Below, in pieces: positions 9,988-20,396 of a stretch of DNA of 64,000 bases. The notes under the pieces were generated by a model. The model was not told where the DNA came from, ran no database searches, and worked only from the letters and a program-made list of their open reading frames with translations. How positions within the stretch are numbered: the stretch's first letter is position 1; every line of letters starts with the position of its first letter. The stretch is from an uncultured Bacteroidota bacterium (GTDB lineage Bacteria > Bacteroidota > Bacteroidia > Chitinophagales > Chitinophagaceae), in NCBI GenBank assembly GCA_903906365.1, contig CAIVKC010000039.1:1-64000 (forward strand), given 5' to 3'. A program made the translations under genes and the position numbers.

Positions 9988-10337
9988 CAGTCTTCCTGTC
10001 TAATAGCGGGCCGGCGCCCTGCAGCATGCTGCAGGGCGCTGCCTTTTTGGGCACACGCTGTATTAACCTTTGCCTTCCTTTTTAAATGGCTGGGGTTATT
10101 TGGTGTAAAGGAAAAGGAGCACTTATTACAGTAAATAAGCATCCCATGGCCGGCAAGTGATTTTTAGGGAGGTTTGTTCTCCGAATTTTGGGGATTGGTA
10201 TCCAATAAAGTCCGTTTTGTCCCATTTTCGACCCGGAACTCAGCTTACTTACCTAGTTTTGGTGCTGTCCCGGGTATTCTGCCGGCACCTGTCATTACAG
10301 GGAGGATCAAATAATAAATTCCAAAAAAATCAAATTC
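9988..10337. other. Intergenic region between adhesin operon and yceI-like gene
   Basis: The 350 bases hold the terminator at 10014-10047 and then about 290 bases without a supportable gene. TAGTTTTG at 10254-10261 matches the Bacteroidota -7 box TAnnTTTG and lies 77 bases before the YceI start, but no TTG lies at the usual 19-21 base distance upstream. It is only a weak promoter candidate. Confidence 0.4.
10014..10047 (+). terminator. Rho-independent terminator of adhesin operon
   Basis: A perfect 11-bp stem, GCGCCCTGCAG (10014-10024) with CTGCAGGGCGC (10029-10039), has a CATG loop and is followed by TGCC and five T. It sits 27 bases after the OmpA stop codon. Confidence 0.88.
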
Positions 10338-10877
10338 ATGCAAAAATTATTCTTTCCCTTTGCCACCGTCGCGATTTTGATAAGCTCCGCATTCAGCCTT
10401 GCAGGATTTCAGGACTGGAAAATAAGCGATGATTACTCTATTAAGTTTTCCAGTGAAGATCCTTCGGGAATATTCAGGGGATTAAAAGGAACGGTCAAGT
10501 TCGATGAAAATGACTTGGGTTCCTCTAAATTTGATGTGGCTGTGGATGTGGCCTCCATCAATACGGGTAACGGCATGAAAAATACACACGCAAAAAGTGA
10601 GAAATGGTTTGATGCAGCCAAATTTCCCCTCATCACTTTTTCTTCCACAGAAATAACCAAAACGGCCGGCGGTTACCAGGCAAAAGGAACACTTGAGATG
10701 CATGGTGTAAAAAAAGAATTTGTTATTCCCTTTATTTACAGCCATGATGAGAAAGGAGGCCTATTCACAGCCAGTTTCGATATTAACAGGATGGATTTCA
10801 ATATCAATACGGCCGAACCCAATCATGGAGCTGCCAAATTAAAGGTGGATATTTCAGTGCCTGTAAGCAAATCCTGA
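10338..10877 (+). CDS. YceI family periplasmic lipocalin-like protein
   Basis: The product has 179 residues. A signal peptide (MQKLFFPFATVAILISSAFSLAG) is followed by one YceI domain: DYSIKFSS, G.FRGLKGTVKFDENDLGSSKFDVAVDVASI, the NTHAKSEKWFDAAKFPLITF block and a closing NTAEPNHGAAKLKVDISVPV strand. YceI proteins form a lipocalin-like barrel that binds long isoprenoid or amphipathic ligands in the periplasm. The length is normal for the family. The next gene starts 6 bases after the stop, so both are probably cotranscribed. The ligand here is unknown. Confidence 0.9.
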   Translation: MQKLFFPFATVAILISSAFSLAGFQDWKISDDYSIKFSSEDPSGIFRGLKGTVKFDENDLGSSKFDVAVDVASINTGNGMKNTHAKSEKWFDAAKFPLITFSSTEITKTAGGYQAKGTLEMHGVKKEFVIPFIYSHDEKGGLFTASFDINRMDFNINTAEPNHGAAKLKVDISVPVSKS

Positions 10878-10883
10878 CAAAAT

Positions 10884-11288
10884 ATGTTCAAAAAAAGATT
10901 TTACCAGGGCATTGCAGCGGGGGCATTGGCATCAGTGGCGGCGCTGCTTTATAACCGTATTTATTTCTTTGCCCTGGAGGCTAATTTCTCCAAACTGGTG
11001 AACCCCGGCAGTCTAATTGCAGCCAATGTGCTGGCTTGTATGCTTGCGGCCCTAGGTTATGTCCTGTTGGAAAAATGGGCCAAAAACCGGGCGGAAGTCA
11101 TGTTTAATATTTTATTTTCCGTTGCTTCTTTCGGCAGTATCCTATTGCCTTTCGCTGCCAAACTACCCCTGGATATACAAAATCCCGAATTATTCCCCGG
11201 ACTGACTGTGCCGATGCATTTTTTCCCGGCACTGGCATGGCATACACTTGCCCCCCTTTTCCACGGAAAATCAAGTAGCGGTCATTGA
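10884..11288 (+). CDS. Small four-helix membrane protein, unknown function
   Basis: The product has 134 residues. Four hydrophobic segments are visible, near residues 8-26, 37-60, 70-95 and 105-128, so it is an inner-membrane protein. I do not recognise the family. It follows the YceI gene by 6 bases. In other bacteria yceI genes often neighbour small membrane cytochromes, but the paired histidines of a b-type cytochrome are not obvious here, so I do not assign that role. It is convergent with the glucan synthase gene, whose stop is 48 bases away, with no clear terminator between. Confidence 0.7.
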   Translation: MFKKRFYQGIAAGALASVAALLYNRIYFFALEANFSKLVNPGSLIAANVLACMLAALGYVLLEKWAKNRAEVMFNILFSVASFGSILLPFAAKLPLDIQNPELFPGLTVPMHFFPALAWHTLAPLFHGKSSSGH

Positions 11289-11336
11289 GGGTAAAGAATT
11301 CGTGCGGAGGAAAATAAGCCGACCATCCTTGGTTGC

Positions 11337-14300
11337 CTAACCCAATCCGGGGTTGTATGAACCAACTGCCACTTTTACCTGGTGCTCAAGCCCATCATCA
11401 GCAAGTATCAATTCCCTTCCCTCCCGGGTTATTCCATCCGTTACGATACGGGTTTCTGGTTCAATACCGGGATGAGCAACTGCGATATGGTACAGGGAGC
11501 TTTCAAAACGGTAGTGAAATACAAATGGTTTACCCAGGGGACCCGACCCTGCTGAAAATGAGATCCTGTTTCCCTGAATTTTCACTCCGAGCAGGTACTC
11601 TATGATAAGCTGGTACATCCAGCCAGCAGATCCTGTATACCAGGTCCAGCCTCCCTTTCCTGTAAAACCAGAAACGGCATACACGTCTGCGGCCACAACA
11701 TAGGGTTCGCTCCCGTAAACAGCTGTTTCTTCACCTGTACTCCCATGGTGGATGGGGTTGATGAGGGAGAATAGCTCCCAGGCACGTTCGTATTTGCCCG
11801 CGGCTGCAAAAGCCATTACCAGCCATATGGCTGCGTGGGTGTATTGGCCCCCGTTCTCCCTTACACCGGGTACATAACCTTTTATATATCCCGGATTGGA
11901 TTCGGATTTGTCAAAAGGAGGGGTGAGCAGTTGAATTAATGAGGCCTCTTTATTAACGAGATGGATGTCCGCCATATGGATGGCTTTTGAGGAGAGCTCA
12001 GGGTCGCCTGCTCCTGAGAGGACCGACCAGCTCTGGGCGATTGAATCTATCTGGCACTCACTGTCACCGGCTGAACCAATCGTATTTCCGTCATCGTAAT
12101 AGGCTCTTCTGTACCAATTTCCGTCCCATCCGCTGATAGCTATATTTGATTTGAGTTTTGCCGCTTCATCCAGACACAGGTTTGAAAATGACTGATCCTT
12201 TCTATCCCGGGATATAGCCGAGAATTCAATGAGAACTTTATACAGGAAAAAGGCAAGCCATACGCTTTCTCCTTTGCCAGACTTTCCAACTTTATCCATC
12301 CCGTCGTTCCAGTCGCCTGAGCCAATCAGTGGCAGACCGTGCATGCCAAATTGCAACCCATGCTTTATCGAACGCACACAATGTTCATAGAGTGTTTCTG
12401 CCAAGGGTGACCGTGTGGGAAGATCATACACCGACTCTTCACCAGGAGTCAATAATCTGGCTTCCAGGTAATGGGATTTTTCATCAAGTATTTCCCTGTC
12501 ACCGGTTTGGGAGATGTATTTGTAGGTAACAAAGGGAAGCCACAGATAATCATCAGAACAGCGCGTACGAACCCCTTTCCCAAGTGGGGGATGCCACCAA
12601 TGCTGCACGTCCCCTTCCTTAAACTGACGGGACGCGCATAGCAGGATATGCTCCCTGGCCAAGGCCGGATGGGTGTATAATATTGTCATGGAGTCCTGTA
12701 GCTGGTCTCGGAAACCAAATGCCCCCCCCGATTGGTAAAAGCCACTTCTTGCCCAAAAGCGACAGGCCAGCGTCTGATACATTAGCCATCCATTGGTCAA
12801 TAAGTCAAGGGAGGGATCCGCTGACTCTACCCGCAGGCTGCCGAGGGTCCTTTCCCAGAAATCCGTATTTTCCTTAAAGGAGCTATGAATGCTCTCCATA
12901 TTCCGGTATCTTGTAAGAAGGTCGATGGCATCTGAATAATTTCTTCCTGTTCCCAGGGAAAATATGACTTCATGGTCCTGGCCATCTGTCAAATCAAAAC
13001 AGGTCTGCAGGGCAGTGCAGGGATCCAGAGCTGCCCCAGATTTACCCGAAAGATGAGTGCGGCTAAGGGCATCTGGTTTTTGGAGGGTGCCGTTACGCCC
13101 GATGAATTCGGTTCTGTCGGCCGTAAACGTTCTTGATGGATCATTGACCTGAAAAAAACAGACTTTTTCACAGAATTCCGTGTTGTAGGTATTGGTAGCC
13201 AGAATTGCCCCGCTTTCCACATGTACCCTGGAAATAATGTGGGCAGCTGATTTGTTTTTCAATTCACCCAATACCCATTCAATATAGCCTGTAGCAGAAA
13301 GTCTGCGCGGCCTTCCGCTTTCATTGCGGATTTTTATTATTATGAATTTGATGGTGCAGACCGGATCAACGAAAACGGTCATTTCAGAATAAATTCCGTC
13401 CTCTTTGCATTCAAACCTGCTGTAGCCAAAACCATGAATGGTTTGGTAAACGGATTTTCCGCAGGCGGGAAGGGGTGTTGGGGACCAGAAATAACCAGAG
13501 TCTTCATCACGGAGATAGAATGCTTCGCCAGATGGATCAGATACGGAGTCATTGTTCCAGGGACTTAACCGGAATTCATGGGCGTTTTCTGACCAGGTAT
13601 AGGCCTGGCCGCTTTCCGAAATCACCGTTCCAAATTGCTGGTTGGCCAGTACATTTACCCAGGGAGTAGGGGTGGCCTTATTTCCCTGGGTGATTATGAC
13701 ATATTCTTTCCCATTCCCTGAAAAGCCGCCATACCCGTTGAAAAAGGTTAAGTCACTCAAAACAGTTAGAGGGCTGTTAATGGGGGCAAAGGTGGTTTTG
13801 GGGGAAAGGTTGGGAATGCTTGGTTTGACGATAATCCGTTTGTTGATCTGATAGGCCAGGGAACCTTTCAGATCTGAAACCACTATCCTTGCAACCGCCT
13901 GAAACAAAATACGATCCTCTTCAGAGATCTGATCTGCCGACCTGATGAAAATACCCCCGGGGCGGTCACTGATGTCCGAATCCACTCCGGCGCTAATCAA
14001 GCCGAGCAGCTGATTTTGCAGCAACTGTCTGTATCCTCCATGGTCCTCATTCCAAATGACCAGATCCACTGCAAGTCCTTTGAGGCGCCAATATGCATGG
14101 GCCTGTACCAATTGTTTAACCAGGCCAATGTTGGCGGGGTCCTCAATCTGCAATAGAACGATGGGCAGATCCCCCGAAATGGAATAGCTCCAAAGCCCCG
14201 ACTGGCCTCTTTGGTTTTTAACCAGCAGGGCCGGATCTGCCCGAAGGGCGGGATTTGAAAATATCACCGATGCGGCCATGCGGCTGTATAACTGGGCATC

Positions 14301-17300
14301 AGATTCTGTGGCATTGATCTGACGGAGCACGACCTGGCTATGTGTCCAGGAAAGTTCGAATACCCTGTCGGTGAGATGCCTGTCCTGGTATTTTTCAACC
14401 AGGGAAAGACAGATTTCCCTGCTTTCTGCTATGCCGGTAACCATGTCCACTATAGCCGTTTCATTGGGTTCTATGTTTATCCTGTAACGGATCGCGACAA
14501 TTGGATCAAGCACAGATCCATCGCTACCGGACAACTGTCCGGACTCCGACATGACTCTGGGATTGATGACGGAATTTTTCCTCCCGACAAATTTCATTCT
14601 GTCCGTTTCATAGGAGATATTTTCTTTGGCGACACCCTGAATATTCATCAGATGAAACATCCATGGACATTGTTCTTCCGAAGATCTTGGCCGGCGTGTA
14701 CAGAGAATGGCATGTTTGCTTTCCAGTATCTGGGTTTGTACAAAAAGATTACTGAAGGCAGGGTGAGCAGCATCCGAGGCAGCCGAAGTCAGTACGACCT
14801 CTGCAAAACTGGTAATATCCAATGCTCTTGACTTTTTGGAACGGTTGGTGATATGAAGCCTTCTTATTTCTATATCATCTTCCGGAGAAACGACAATCTC
14901 TGTGTATGTTTCTATCAAATCATCATGGCGCCTGAATTCCGCCCTCCCCTGTGAAAAGACGACCTCGTAGTTCCTGGCTGGACGAAGGGAAGGCTGGTAT
15001 CCGGAAGACCAGAAATTTCCGGTTTCCAGGTCCCTGATATAACAGAATGTTCCCCAATTATCACAGGTGCTGTCCTCTCGCCAGCGGGTTACCGCAAGGT
15101 CTTTCCACCTGCTCGACCCTGCTCCCGAATTAGTAACCATGACGTGGTACCTGCCGTTGGACAACAACTGAACACTCGGAAGGGGTGTGTGGGGTGTATT
15201 AATCACCTGCATTTCGGATTCAGGCGCCGATACGCTTGATTCTTCGATATCTGCCGATGGCGAATAATATGCAATGGACTTTGGAACTTTCTCCTGCAGG
15301 AGCAGCAGGGTTGCCTGGAACTGGGGCTCCGATTCAAACCTTTTTTGCATGGGCCTGTCAAGCAGGAGATAGGCCAGTGATAATAGACTCATACCCTGAT
15401 GGTGAACCATAAAAGACCGTATGGTTACACTGGACTGACCCCTTGGCAGACGCGATGGGGTATAATCAATGGCTTCATAAAGGCCATACCTTCCGCCAAA
15501 ACCCCGTGCAGTTAACAATTCCAGATTCTTGCAGGCTTCCTCTGGCGCTACCATGAGTGCCAGCGCAGAAGCATAGGGTGCAATAACCAGGTCTTCTGCA
15601 AGTCCCCTTTTGAAACCAAGACCGGGTACCCCGAATGCCCTGTACTGGTAGTTCAGGCTGGCATCTACCATATTGAAGCCGGATTCGGAAATGCCCCATG
15701 GAATTTCTCTTTGGTTTCCATAGTTGATTTGAATATCCACCATCGCCTTGTAAGTATGGTTAAGCAGCGTATTGTCGTAATCAGGCATTACAAGCAGCGG
15801 CATCAAATACTCAAACATGGAACCACTCCATGACAGCAAAACAGGGGTTCCGCTTCGGTTGGTCAGCTGCCGCCCAAGTGCAAACCAACTTTCCTGTGGC
15901 AGTTTCCCTTGTGCTATTCCAACAAATGTCCCCAGTCTTGCTTCAGAAGCAAGCAGGTCATATGATCCCGGGTCTTTCCGGTGGTCTTCCACATTGTAGC
16001 CTATGGTCAGGAGTTTCTGCCCTCTGTCAAAGAGGAATTCATAATCAATGTCTGCAAAAGCCAAACACATTGCTGCGAGGTTTTCCAGTGCTGCTAATTT
16101 TTCTCTGGCAAAAAATCCTGTCTTTTCACTGCAACTTTCGATCACATCCAGCCAGTTATTTTCAGCTTCGGTATTTTCATTCCCGGATTTTTCCAATAGC
16201 CTATCTGCAAGCGTTTCTTTAAGAACACTAAGTTCCCTTAGTGTAGGGATATCGGTGAAGTAGCTAAAGTCCTTGAATTTTTCCGGCATGGGCACGAGTA
16301 AAGGAGCCGGTACCAGTTCATTAATTTCCTTTATCATTTGACTGCACTGGCTCAATAAATTCCTTGACCAGTAATAGGCCTCTGTTTCCTTTTGCGAATC
16401 CAGCTGTAAAATCAAAGAGGAGGATTCTTTTTGAAGGATTTCAATCCGATTCCTTTCATCAAATAGGGATAAGGAAGAATCGTTCCCTGCCTGTTCGAGT
16501 TGCAGCCTCAATGGTGCCAGGTCGAATTCACCCGAGAGTTCATCCTGCAGCAGATCAAGGGTATCTCCGAGTCCTTCAAAAAAGCTGCGGGTAATAATTT
16601 TACGTCCAGCCGCATTGCGAAGACCGTTATATAGGGTAATCAGGTGTCCGGCTAAATTACCGCTGTCAACTGTCGAAATATACCTGGGGGGCAGTGGATG
16701 CAGGGTTTTGGTATCATACCAATTGAACAGATGCCCGTGAAACCGCTCCAGTTTTTGCAAAGTGCCCAGGGTATTACCGGTACGTTCAATTAGTTGACCG
16801 GTAGTAATGTATCCGAAGTCCCATGCGGAGAGATTGGAAAGCAGGGACAATCCGATGTTTGTAGGGGATGTCCTGTGTGCGATTCTTTCCACTGGATGTT
16901 CCTGGAAATTATCCGGAGGTAGCCAGTTGTCTTCCTCCCCTACGAAGATTTCAAAAAATCCCCAGATCTTTCTGGCCAGTTTCCGCAGGAATACGGCCTG
17001 TTCCGGTTTAAGAACGGTCTTTGATAATGGCTTAGACAAACTCACCCACCAGGCGATGCCCGGGGCTGCAATCCACAGGAAAAGTACGGGTATACCGGTA
17101 ACCAGGCTGATGGGTGATGAAACGGTGATATAAACCAGCATACCGATTCCGGTAATTGGGGCAAACCACATCAGGGAATAGGTTGCAACCAGGGTTTTTG
17201 CTCTTTTATTTGGTTTCTGGTGGGAAGGGTTCCATTCCAGCAGTTTTTTTCTGGAAATAATCATTCTCCAGTTGGTTCGGAGTATGGCATCCAGGGTGTA

Positions 17301-20087
17301 GTAGGCTTCGTATGGCAGGCAAATAATGGTAAAAATGGTCTGAAGGAAATTGCCGGTAGCCTCACTGAGTGAATCCCTGAAATGCTGTGCCGTTGAAATG
17401 TCTTTTGGTTTCCTCAGCAGGTTACCTGCGGTGGCAACCAGCTGGGGCAGTAAAATCATAGCAATCACCGAAATGGTCCAGAACCAGGCAGCGTGCAGGA
17501 TTATCCACCCGGATAAGAGCAGAAAAAGAAGGGAAGCCGGCACCAGACTTCGACGAAGGTTATCGAAAATTTTCCAGCGGGAAAGAGCAGAAAGGTGGTT
17601 TCTTTCCCAGCGGCCTCCGGCTCCAGGTACCAAAGGCAGCAGCCAGGCGCCTATCTGCCAGTCCCCCCGGATCCATCGGTGCCTGCGTTTTACATCCGTA
17701 TTGTAGTGTAAAGGGTATTCCTCATACAATTGCACATCACTCAGTAGTCCGCAGCGCGTGTAACAGCCTTCCAGCAAATCATGACTGAGGATCCTGTTTT
17801 CGGGAAAACGGTTGTCCAGTACTTTTGAAAATATGTCCACATCGTAGATCCCTTTTCCAATAAAGGACCCTTCTGCAAAAAGATCCTGATAGACATCAGA
17901 AGTCGCCCTAGTATAGGGATCAATCCCTTCCACATTGCCATGGACCCTTGCAAACAACGAACTATCAGCCGAAGGAAGGCTCATGGCTACACGGGGCTGA
18001 AGAATTCCGTAACCTTCGGTTACCCGCTTTTTTTTCTCATGGTAGCGGGGTTGGTTGAGTGGATGGGCCATAGTGGCCACTATTTTCCAGGCTGAATCTC
18101 TTGGAAGCTGGGTGTCTGTATCGAGTGTGATGACATATTTAATCTTTGGAAGGATACTTTGGTCTCCGATCAGGGCCGAAAAGAAGTCCTTGTCCTGGCC
18201 ACGAAGTAATGCATTTAGTTCAGTTAGTTTGCCGCGTTTGCGCTCATATCCCATCCACATTTTGTCTGGCTGGTTCCACTTCCTGGGCCTGTGAAATAGG
18301 AAAAAGATGTCTTTTCTCTCCGATTTGTATTTATTATTTAATTCTTCTATTTGGCGGCTGGCAGCGTGCAGCAGGATCTCGTCTTCCGGCAGATGTTCCG
18401 TGGGAGCGTCAGCAAAATCTGTCAATAGTCCGAAATGGAGATGGGTGTCCTTGTTTGCCAAAAAGTGCACCTCCAGCGTTTCTGTCATTTTTTCTATTTC
18501 ATTCAAATCCGTAAGCATGGTTGGCACCACAACAAGAGTCCGGCATACATCCGGAATGGCCCTGGAAAAGTCCATCCGCGGAAGTTCAAGCGGATTGATC
18601 ACCAGGGTTGCCAGCCAGTTTACAAGGGAGACCGCAAGTTGGCTTGCGCACAATACGGATAGGATGGCCGTTAGCAATAGCCATCCGGCCTGGAGATGTT
18701 CTCCATAATAGGCTTTCGCGAAAAGGCCTCCTCCAAAAAGGAGGGAAATAATGAAAATCGAGTTTGCATAAAAAAATAGCGGAAACCGGTAAATGATCCA
18801 TCGCGCTCTTTCAGCCAGGGAAAATCGATATCCTGAATGTTTCTCTGTTTCGCGAATGCCTTTTCCGATCAGGTAATAGCCAACGTGGCGGCTGCGCAGA
18901 TCGGGATCTTCTTTTTGATCCCCTTCGCGGGCAAGCTGGACAACCAACAGTGCCACTTCATGCTCTGACAATCCACTCTTCTTAGCCAACCTTTCTACGA
19001 TGTGCCGGTAGCGGTCGCGGGTCGAAAAATCCATATTTGCGTACCCTCCGTTAAAATCCTCACGCAGGATTTTTTCCACATCGCTTGTTGATTCCACAAA
19101 TTCCTGCCAGTCTGTTGTACCCAGAAATCTAAGGGAGCTTATACTATTGCTCATGGAAACCTGGTCAGCAGCCTGTTTTTGAATTTCAGCCAATACAAGT
19201 TCATTGCTGGTCTGGCCGGTTTCAGACAGTCGTTGTTCGATCCAGTTGAGTGGCAGTGCCAGGGAGGGGCCCTTGCCCTGTAAATGCCGGGTTAATTCAG
19301 CGACAAATGAACTGACCATGGGCGGGCCTGAACGGGCCATGTCTGCGATCACCAATATCAGGCTTTTAGGGTCTTTTTCCGCTGTCTTAGTCATTTCTGA
19401 TGCCCAATAGTCGGCCAGGTTCTGATATATCCTGTCCATGGCGATCTGGGCTGCCAGTCTTCTTAGGTTTTCTATCAGGGCGAGCCGAAGCATGATCGGA
19501 ATGGCCCAGAGCTCCCCCAGTTTCAATTTGGTGTTTTGTTGGTAAGAAGATATGAAATTGGTCAGGCTTTTGGAATCAATTCTGCCATCGCTGTGCGAAA
19601 TGATTTCTATGGCAATATCATATACCCTGGGTAGACCTGCAGAAGGGCCCATAAGAAGCCTGGGAAGATCTTCGCTGTAGCCCTTTGGCAAATGTTTCTT
19701 GCCCGTTCTAATTTGTTCCTGAATTAGGTAAAAATTGTCAAGCAACCATTCCCCGGCGGGAATAATCCGGCTTTTTGCCTTGACAGCATCAGTAAGAAGT
19801 CCATGAACTTCCAACAGCAGTTCCTCGTTAGCTGCCAGCCTTTTGAGTAGTTTATTGGGAGCCCTTTGCTTTGCAATCTGGTGACGGCCTGCCAGTTTTT
19901 TTCCGTACTGCTCCATTTGATCCGCGCTGAACAATTCTGCGCGTAACGGAGGCTTCTCGTTGATGTATTTCTTCATCAGGTTGTCGCCAGGAAAAGAAAT
20001 CCTCAGGTGTGAGAGAAGTTCCTGTATAGAAGTGGTTTTCAAGATAGTTGAATCAGTTTTTAATGAAAGATTTCCAGGCAGGTGCAA
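11337..20087 (-). CDS. Cyclic beta-1,2-glucan synthase (GT84 plus GH94 type)
   Basis: The product has 2916 residues, the length of Rhizobium NdvB and Brucella Cgs, and is an inner-membrane enzyme making cyclic beta-1,2-glucan from UDP-glucose. Visible parts in order are: the N-terminal block starting PLRAELFSADQ near residue 47; membrane helices near 435-510; a GT84 glycosyltransferase domain at about 515-840 with TLDTDTQLP (DxD, near 656) and HRWIRGDWQ (near 806); further helices at about 840-1000; a glycoamylase-like domain at about 1060-1600; two beta-supersandwich domains at about 1630-2000 and 2100-2380; and a GH94 phosphorylase-type catalytic domain at about 2430-2900 with GDWNDG, the likely acid being Asp2595. 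In the family the GT84 part elongates and cyclises while the GH94 part trims chain length by phosphorolysis. Another start at Met38 (19976) is possible. The gene stands alone. Product and physiological role in this organism are inferred. Confidence 0.93.
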   Translation of the reverse strand: MHLPGNLSLKTDSTILKTTSIQELLSHLRISFPGDNLMKKYINEKPPLRAELFSADQMEQYGKKLAGRHQIAKQRAPNKLLKRLAANEELLLEVHGLLTDAVKAKSRIIPAGEWLLDNFYLIQEQIRTGKKHLPKGYSEDLPRLLMGPSAGLPRVYDIAIEIISHSDGRIDSKSLTNFISSYQQNTKLKLGELWAIPIMLRLALIENLRRLAAQIAMDRIYQNLADYWASEMTKTAEKDPKSLILVIADMARSGPPMVSSFVAELTRHLQGKGPSLALPLNWIEQRLSETGQTSNELVLAEIQKQAADQVSMSNSISSLRFLGTTDWQEFVESTSDVEKILREDFNGGYANMDFSTRDRYRHIVERLAKKSGLSEHEVALLVVQLAREGDQKEDPDLRSRHVGYYLIGKGIRETEKHSGYRFSLAERARWIIYRFPLFFYANSIFIISLLFGGGLFAKAYYGEHLQAGWLLLTAILSVLCASQLAVSLVNWLATLVINPLELPRMDFSRAIPDVCRTLVVVPTMLTDLNEIEKMTETLEVHFLANKDTHLHFGLLTDFADAPTEHLPEDEILLHAASRQIEELNNKYKSERKDIFFLFHRPRKWNQPDKMWMGYERKRGKLTELNALLRGQDKDFFSALIGDQSILPKIKYVITLDTDTQLPRDSAWKIVATMAHPLNQPRYHEKKKRVTEGYGILQPRVAMSLPSADSSLFARVHGNVEGIDPYTRATSDVYQDLFAEGSFIGKGIYDVDIFSKVLDNRFPENRILSHDLLEGCYTRCGLLSDVQLYEEYPLHYNTDVKRRHRWIRGDWQIGAWLLPLVPGAGGRWERNHLSALSRWKIFDNLRRSLVPASLLFLLLSGWIILHAAWFWTISVIAMILLPQLVATAGNLLRKPKDISTAQHFRDSLSEATGNFLQTIFTIICLPYEAYYTLDAILRTNWRMIISRKKLLEWNPSHQKPNKRAKTLVATYSLMWFAPITGIGMLVYITVSSPISLVTGIPVLFLWIAAPGIAWWVSLSKPLSKTVLKPEQAVFLRKLARKIWGFFEIFVGEEDNWLPPDNFQEHPVERIAHRTSPTNIGLSLLSNLSAWDFGYITTGQLIERTGNTLGTLQKLERFHGHLFNWYDTKTLHPLPPRYISTVDSGNLAGHLITLYNGLRNAAGRKIITRSFFEGLGDTLDLLQDELSGEFDLAPLRLQLEQAGNDSSLSLFDERNRIEILQKESSSLILQLDSQKETEAYYWSRNLLSQCSQMIKEINELVPAPLLVPMPEKFKDFSYFTDIPTLRELSVLKETLADRLLEKSGNENTEAENNWLDVIESCSEKTGFFAREKLAALENLAAMCLAFADIDYEFLFDRGQKLLTIGYNVEDHRKDPGSYDLLASEARLGTFVGIAQGKLPQESWFALGRQLTNRSGTPVLLSWSGSMFEYLMPLLVMPDYDNTLLNHTYKAMVDIQINYGNQREIPWGISESGFNMVDASLNYQYRAFGVPGLGFKRGLAEDLVIAPYASALALMVAPEEACKNLELLTARGFGGRYGLYEAIDYTPSRLPRGQSSVTIRSFMVHHQGMSLLSLAYLLLDRPMQKRFESEPQFQATLLLLQEKVPKSIAYYSPSADIEESSVSAPESEMQVINTPHTPLPSVQLLSNGRYHVMVTNSGAGSSRWKDLAVTRWREDSTCDNWGTFCYIRDLETGNFWSSGYQPSLRPARNYEVVFSQGRAEFRRHDDLIETYTEIVVSPEDDIEIRRLHITNRSKKSRALDITSFAEVVLTSAASDAAHPAFSNLFVQTQILESKHAILCTRRPRSSEEQCPWMFHLMNIQGVAKENISYETDRMKFVGRKNSVINPRVMSESGQLSGSDGSVLDPIVAIRYRINIEPNETAIVDMVTGIAESREICLSLVEKYQDRHLTDRVFELSWTHSQVVLRQINATESDAQLYSRMAASVIFSNPALRADPALLVKNQRGQSGLWSYSISGDLPIVLLQIEDPANIGLVKQLVQAHAYWRLKGLAVDLVIWNEDHGGYRQLLQNQLLGLISAGVDSDISDRPGGIFIRSADQISEEDRILFQAVARIVVSDLKGSLAYQINKRIIVKPSIPNLSPKTTFAPINSPLTVLSDLTFFNGYGGFSGNGKEYVIITQGNKATPTPWVNVLANQQFGTVISESGQAYTWSENAHEFRLSPWNNDSVSDPSGEAFYLRDEDSGYFWSPTPLPACGKSVYQTIHGFGYSRFECKEDGIYSEMTVFVDPVCTIKFIIIKIRNESGRPRRLSATGYIEWVLGELKNKSAAHIISRVHVESGAILATNTYNTEFCEKVCFFQVNDPSRTFTADRTEFIGRNGTLQKPDALSRTHLSGKSGAALDPCTALQTCFDLTDGQDHEVIFSLGTGRNYSDAIDLLTRYRNMESIHSSFKENTDFWERTLGSLRVESADPSLDLLTNGWLMYQTLACRFWARSGFYQSGGAFGFRDQLQDSMTILYTHPALAREHILLCASRQFKEGDVQHWWHPPLGKGVRTRCSDDYLWLPFVTYKYISQTGDREILDEKSHYLEARLLTPGEESVYDLPTRSPLAETLYEHCVRSIKHGLQFGMHGLPLIGSGDWNDGMDKVGKSGKGESVWLAFFLYKVLIEFSAISRDRKDQSFSNLCLDEAAKLKSNIAISGWDGNWYRRAYYDDGNTIGSAGDSECQIDSIAQSWSVLSGAGDPELSSKAIHMADIHLVNKEASLIQLLTPPFDKSESNPGYIKGYVPGVRENGGQYTHAAIWLVMAFAAAGKYERAWELFSLINPIHHGSTGEETAVYGSEPYVVAADVYAVSGFTGKGGWTWYTGSAGWMYQLIIEYLLGVKIQGNRISFSAGSGPLGKPFVFHYRFESSLYHIAVAHPGIEPETRIVTDGITREGRELILADDGLEHQVKVAVGSYNPGLG

Positions 20088-20396
20088 ATAAATTAATCCT
20101 ATCTGCCCCGTCCTGAATAAAGGGCATATGTTATCCTATGATAACAGAACGAATTACATGCCATATTCTTTGGGCGAAATATTTTAGGGAGGGGTGTGAA
20201 CGGTCAGGTAAAGATATACCCTAAAGGACCATAACGCTGATTTATTATTGAGAGGAGTACTCCGGTTGGCAGTTTATCCCTTGCAGTCCACGAAGGGTGG
20301 TGAAATTTAATATTAGAAAAAAATAATTTCGGAATGATTTTGACAATAATTGGTAGGTATGGTACTATTTGGCAAAAACGAGTAAATAATCATTTT
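20088..20396. other. Divergent intergenic region between glucan synthase and PNPOx-like gene
   Basis: These 309 bases separate two divergent genes. Apart from the inverted repeat at 20129-20146 I see no structure. TACTATTTG near 20363 resembles a -7 box but has one base too many between TA and TTTG, so I do not call it a promoter. Confidence 0.35.
20129..20146. promoter_or_regulatory. Inverted repeat upstream of the glucan synthase
   Basis: TGTTATC-CTAT-GATAACA is a perfect 7-bp inverted repeat with a 4-bp spacer, centred about 50 bases before the glucan synthase start codon. Position and symmetry suit a repressor or activator site. The regulator is unknown. Confidence 0.4.

Noticed and set aside
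10157-10432. Open frame of 91 codons overlapping the YceI start
   Set aside because: No recognisable protein features, and it overlaps the real YceI gene in another frame.
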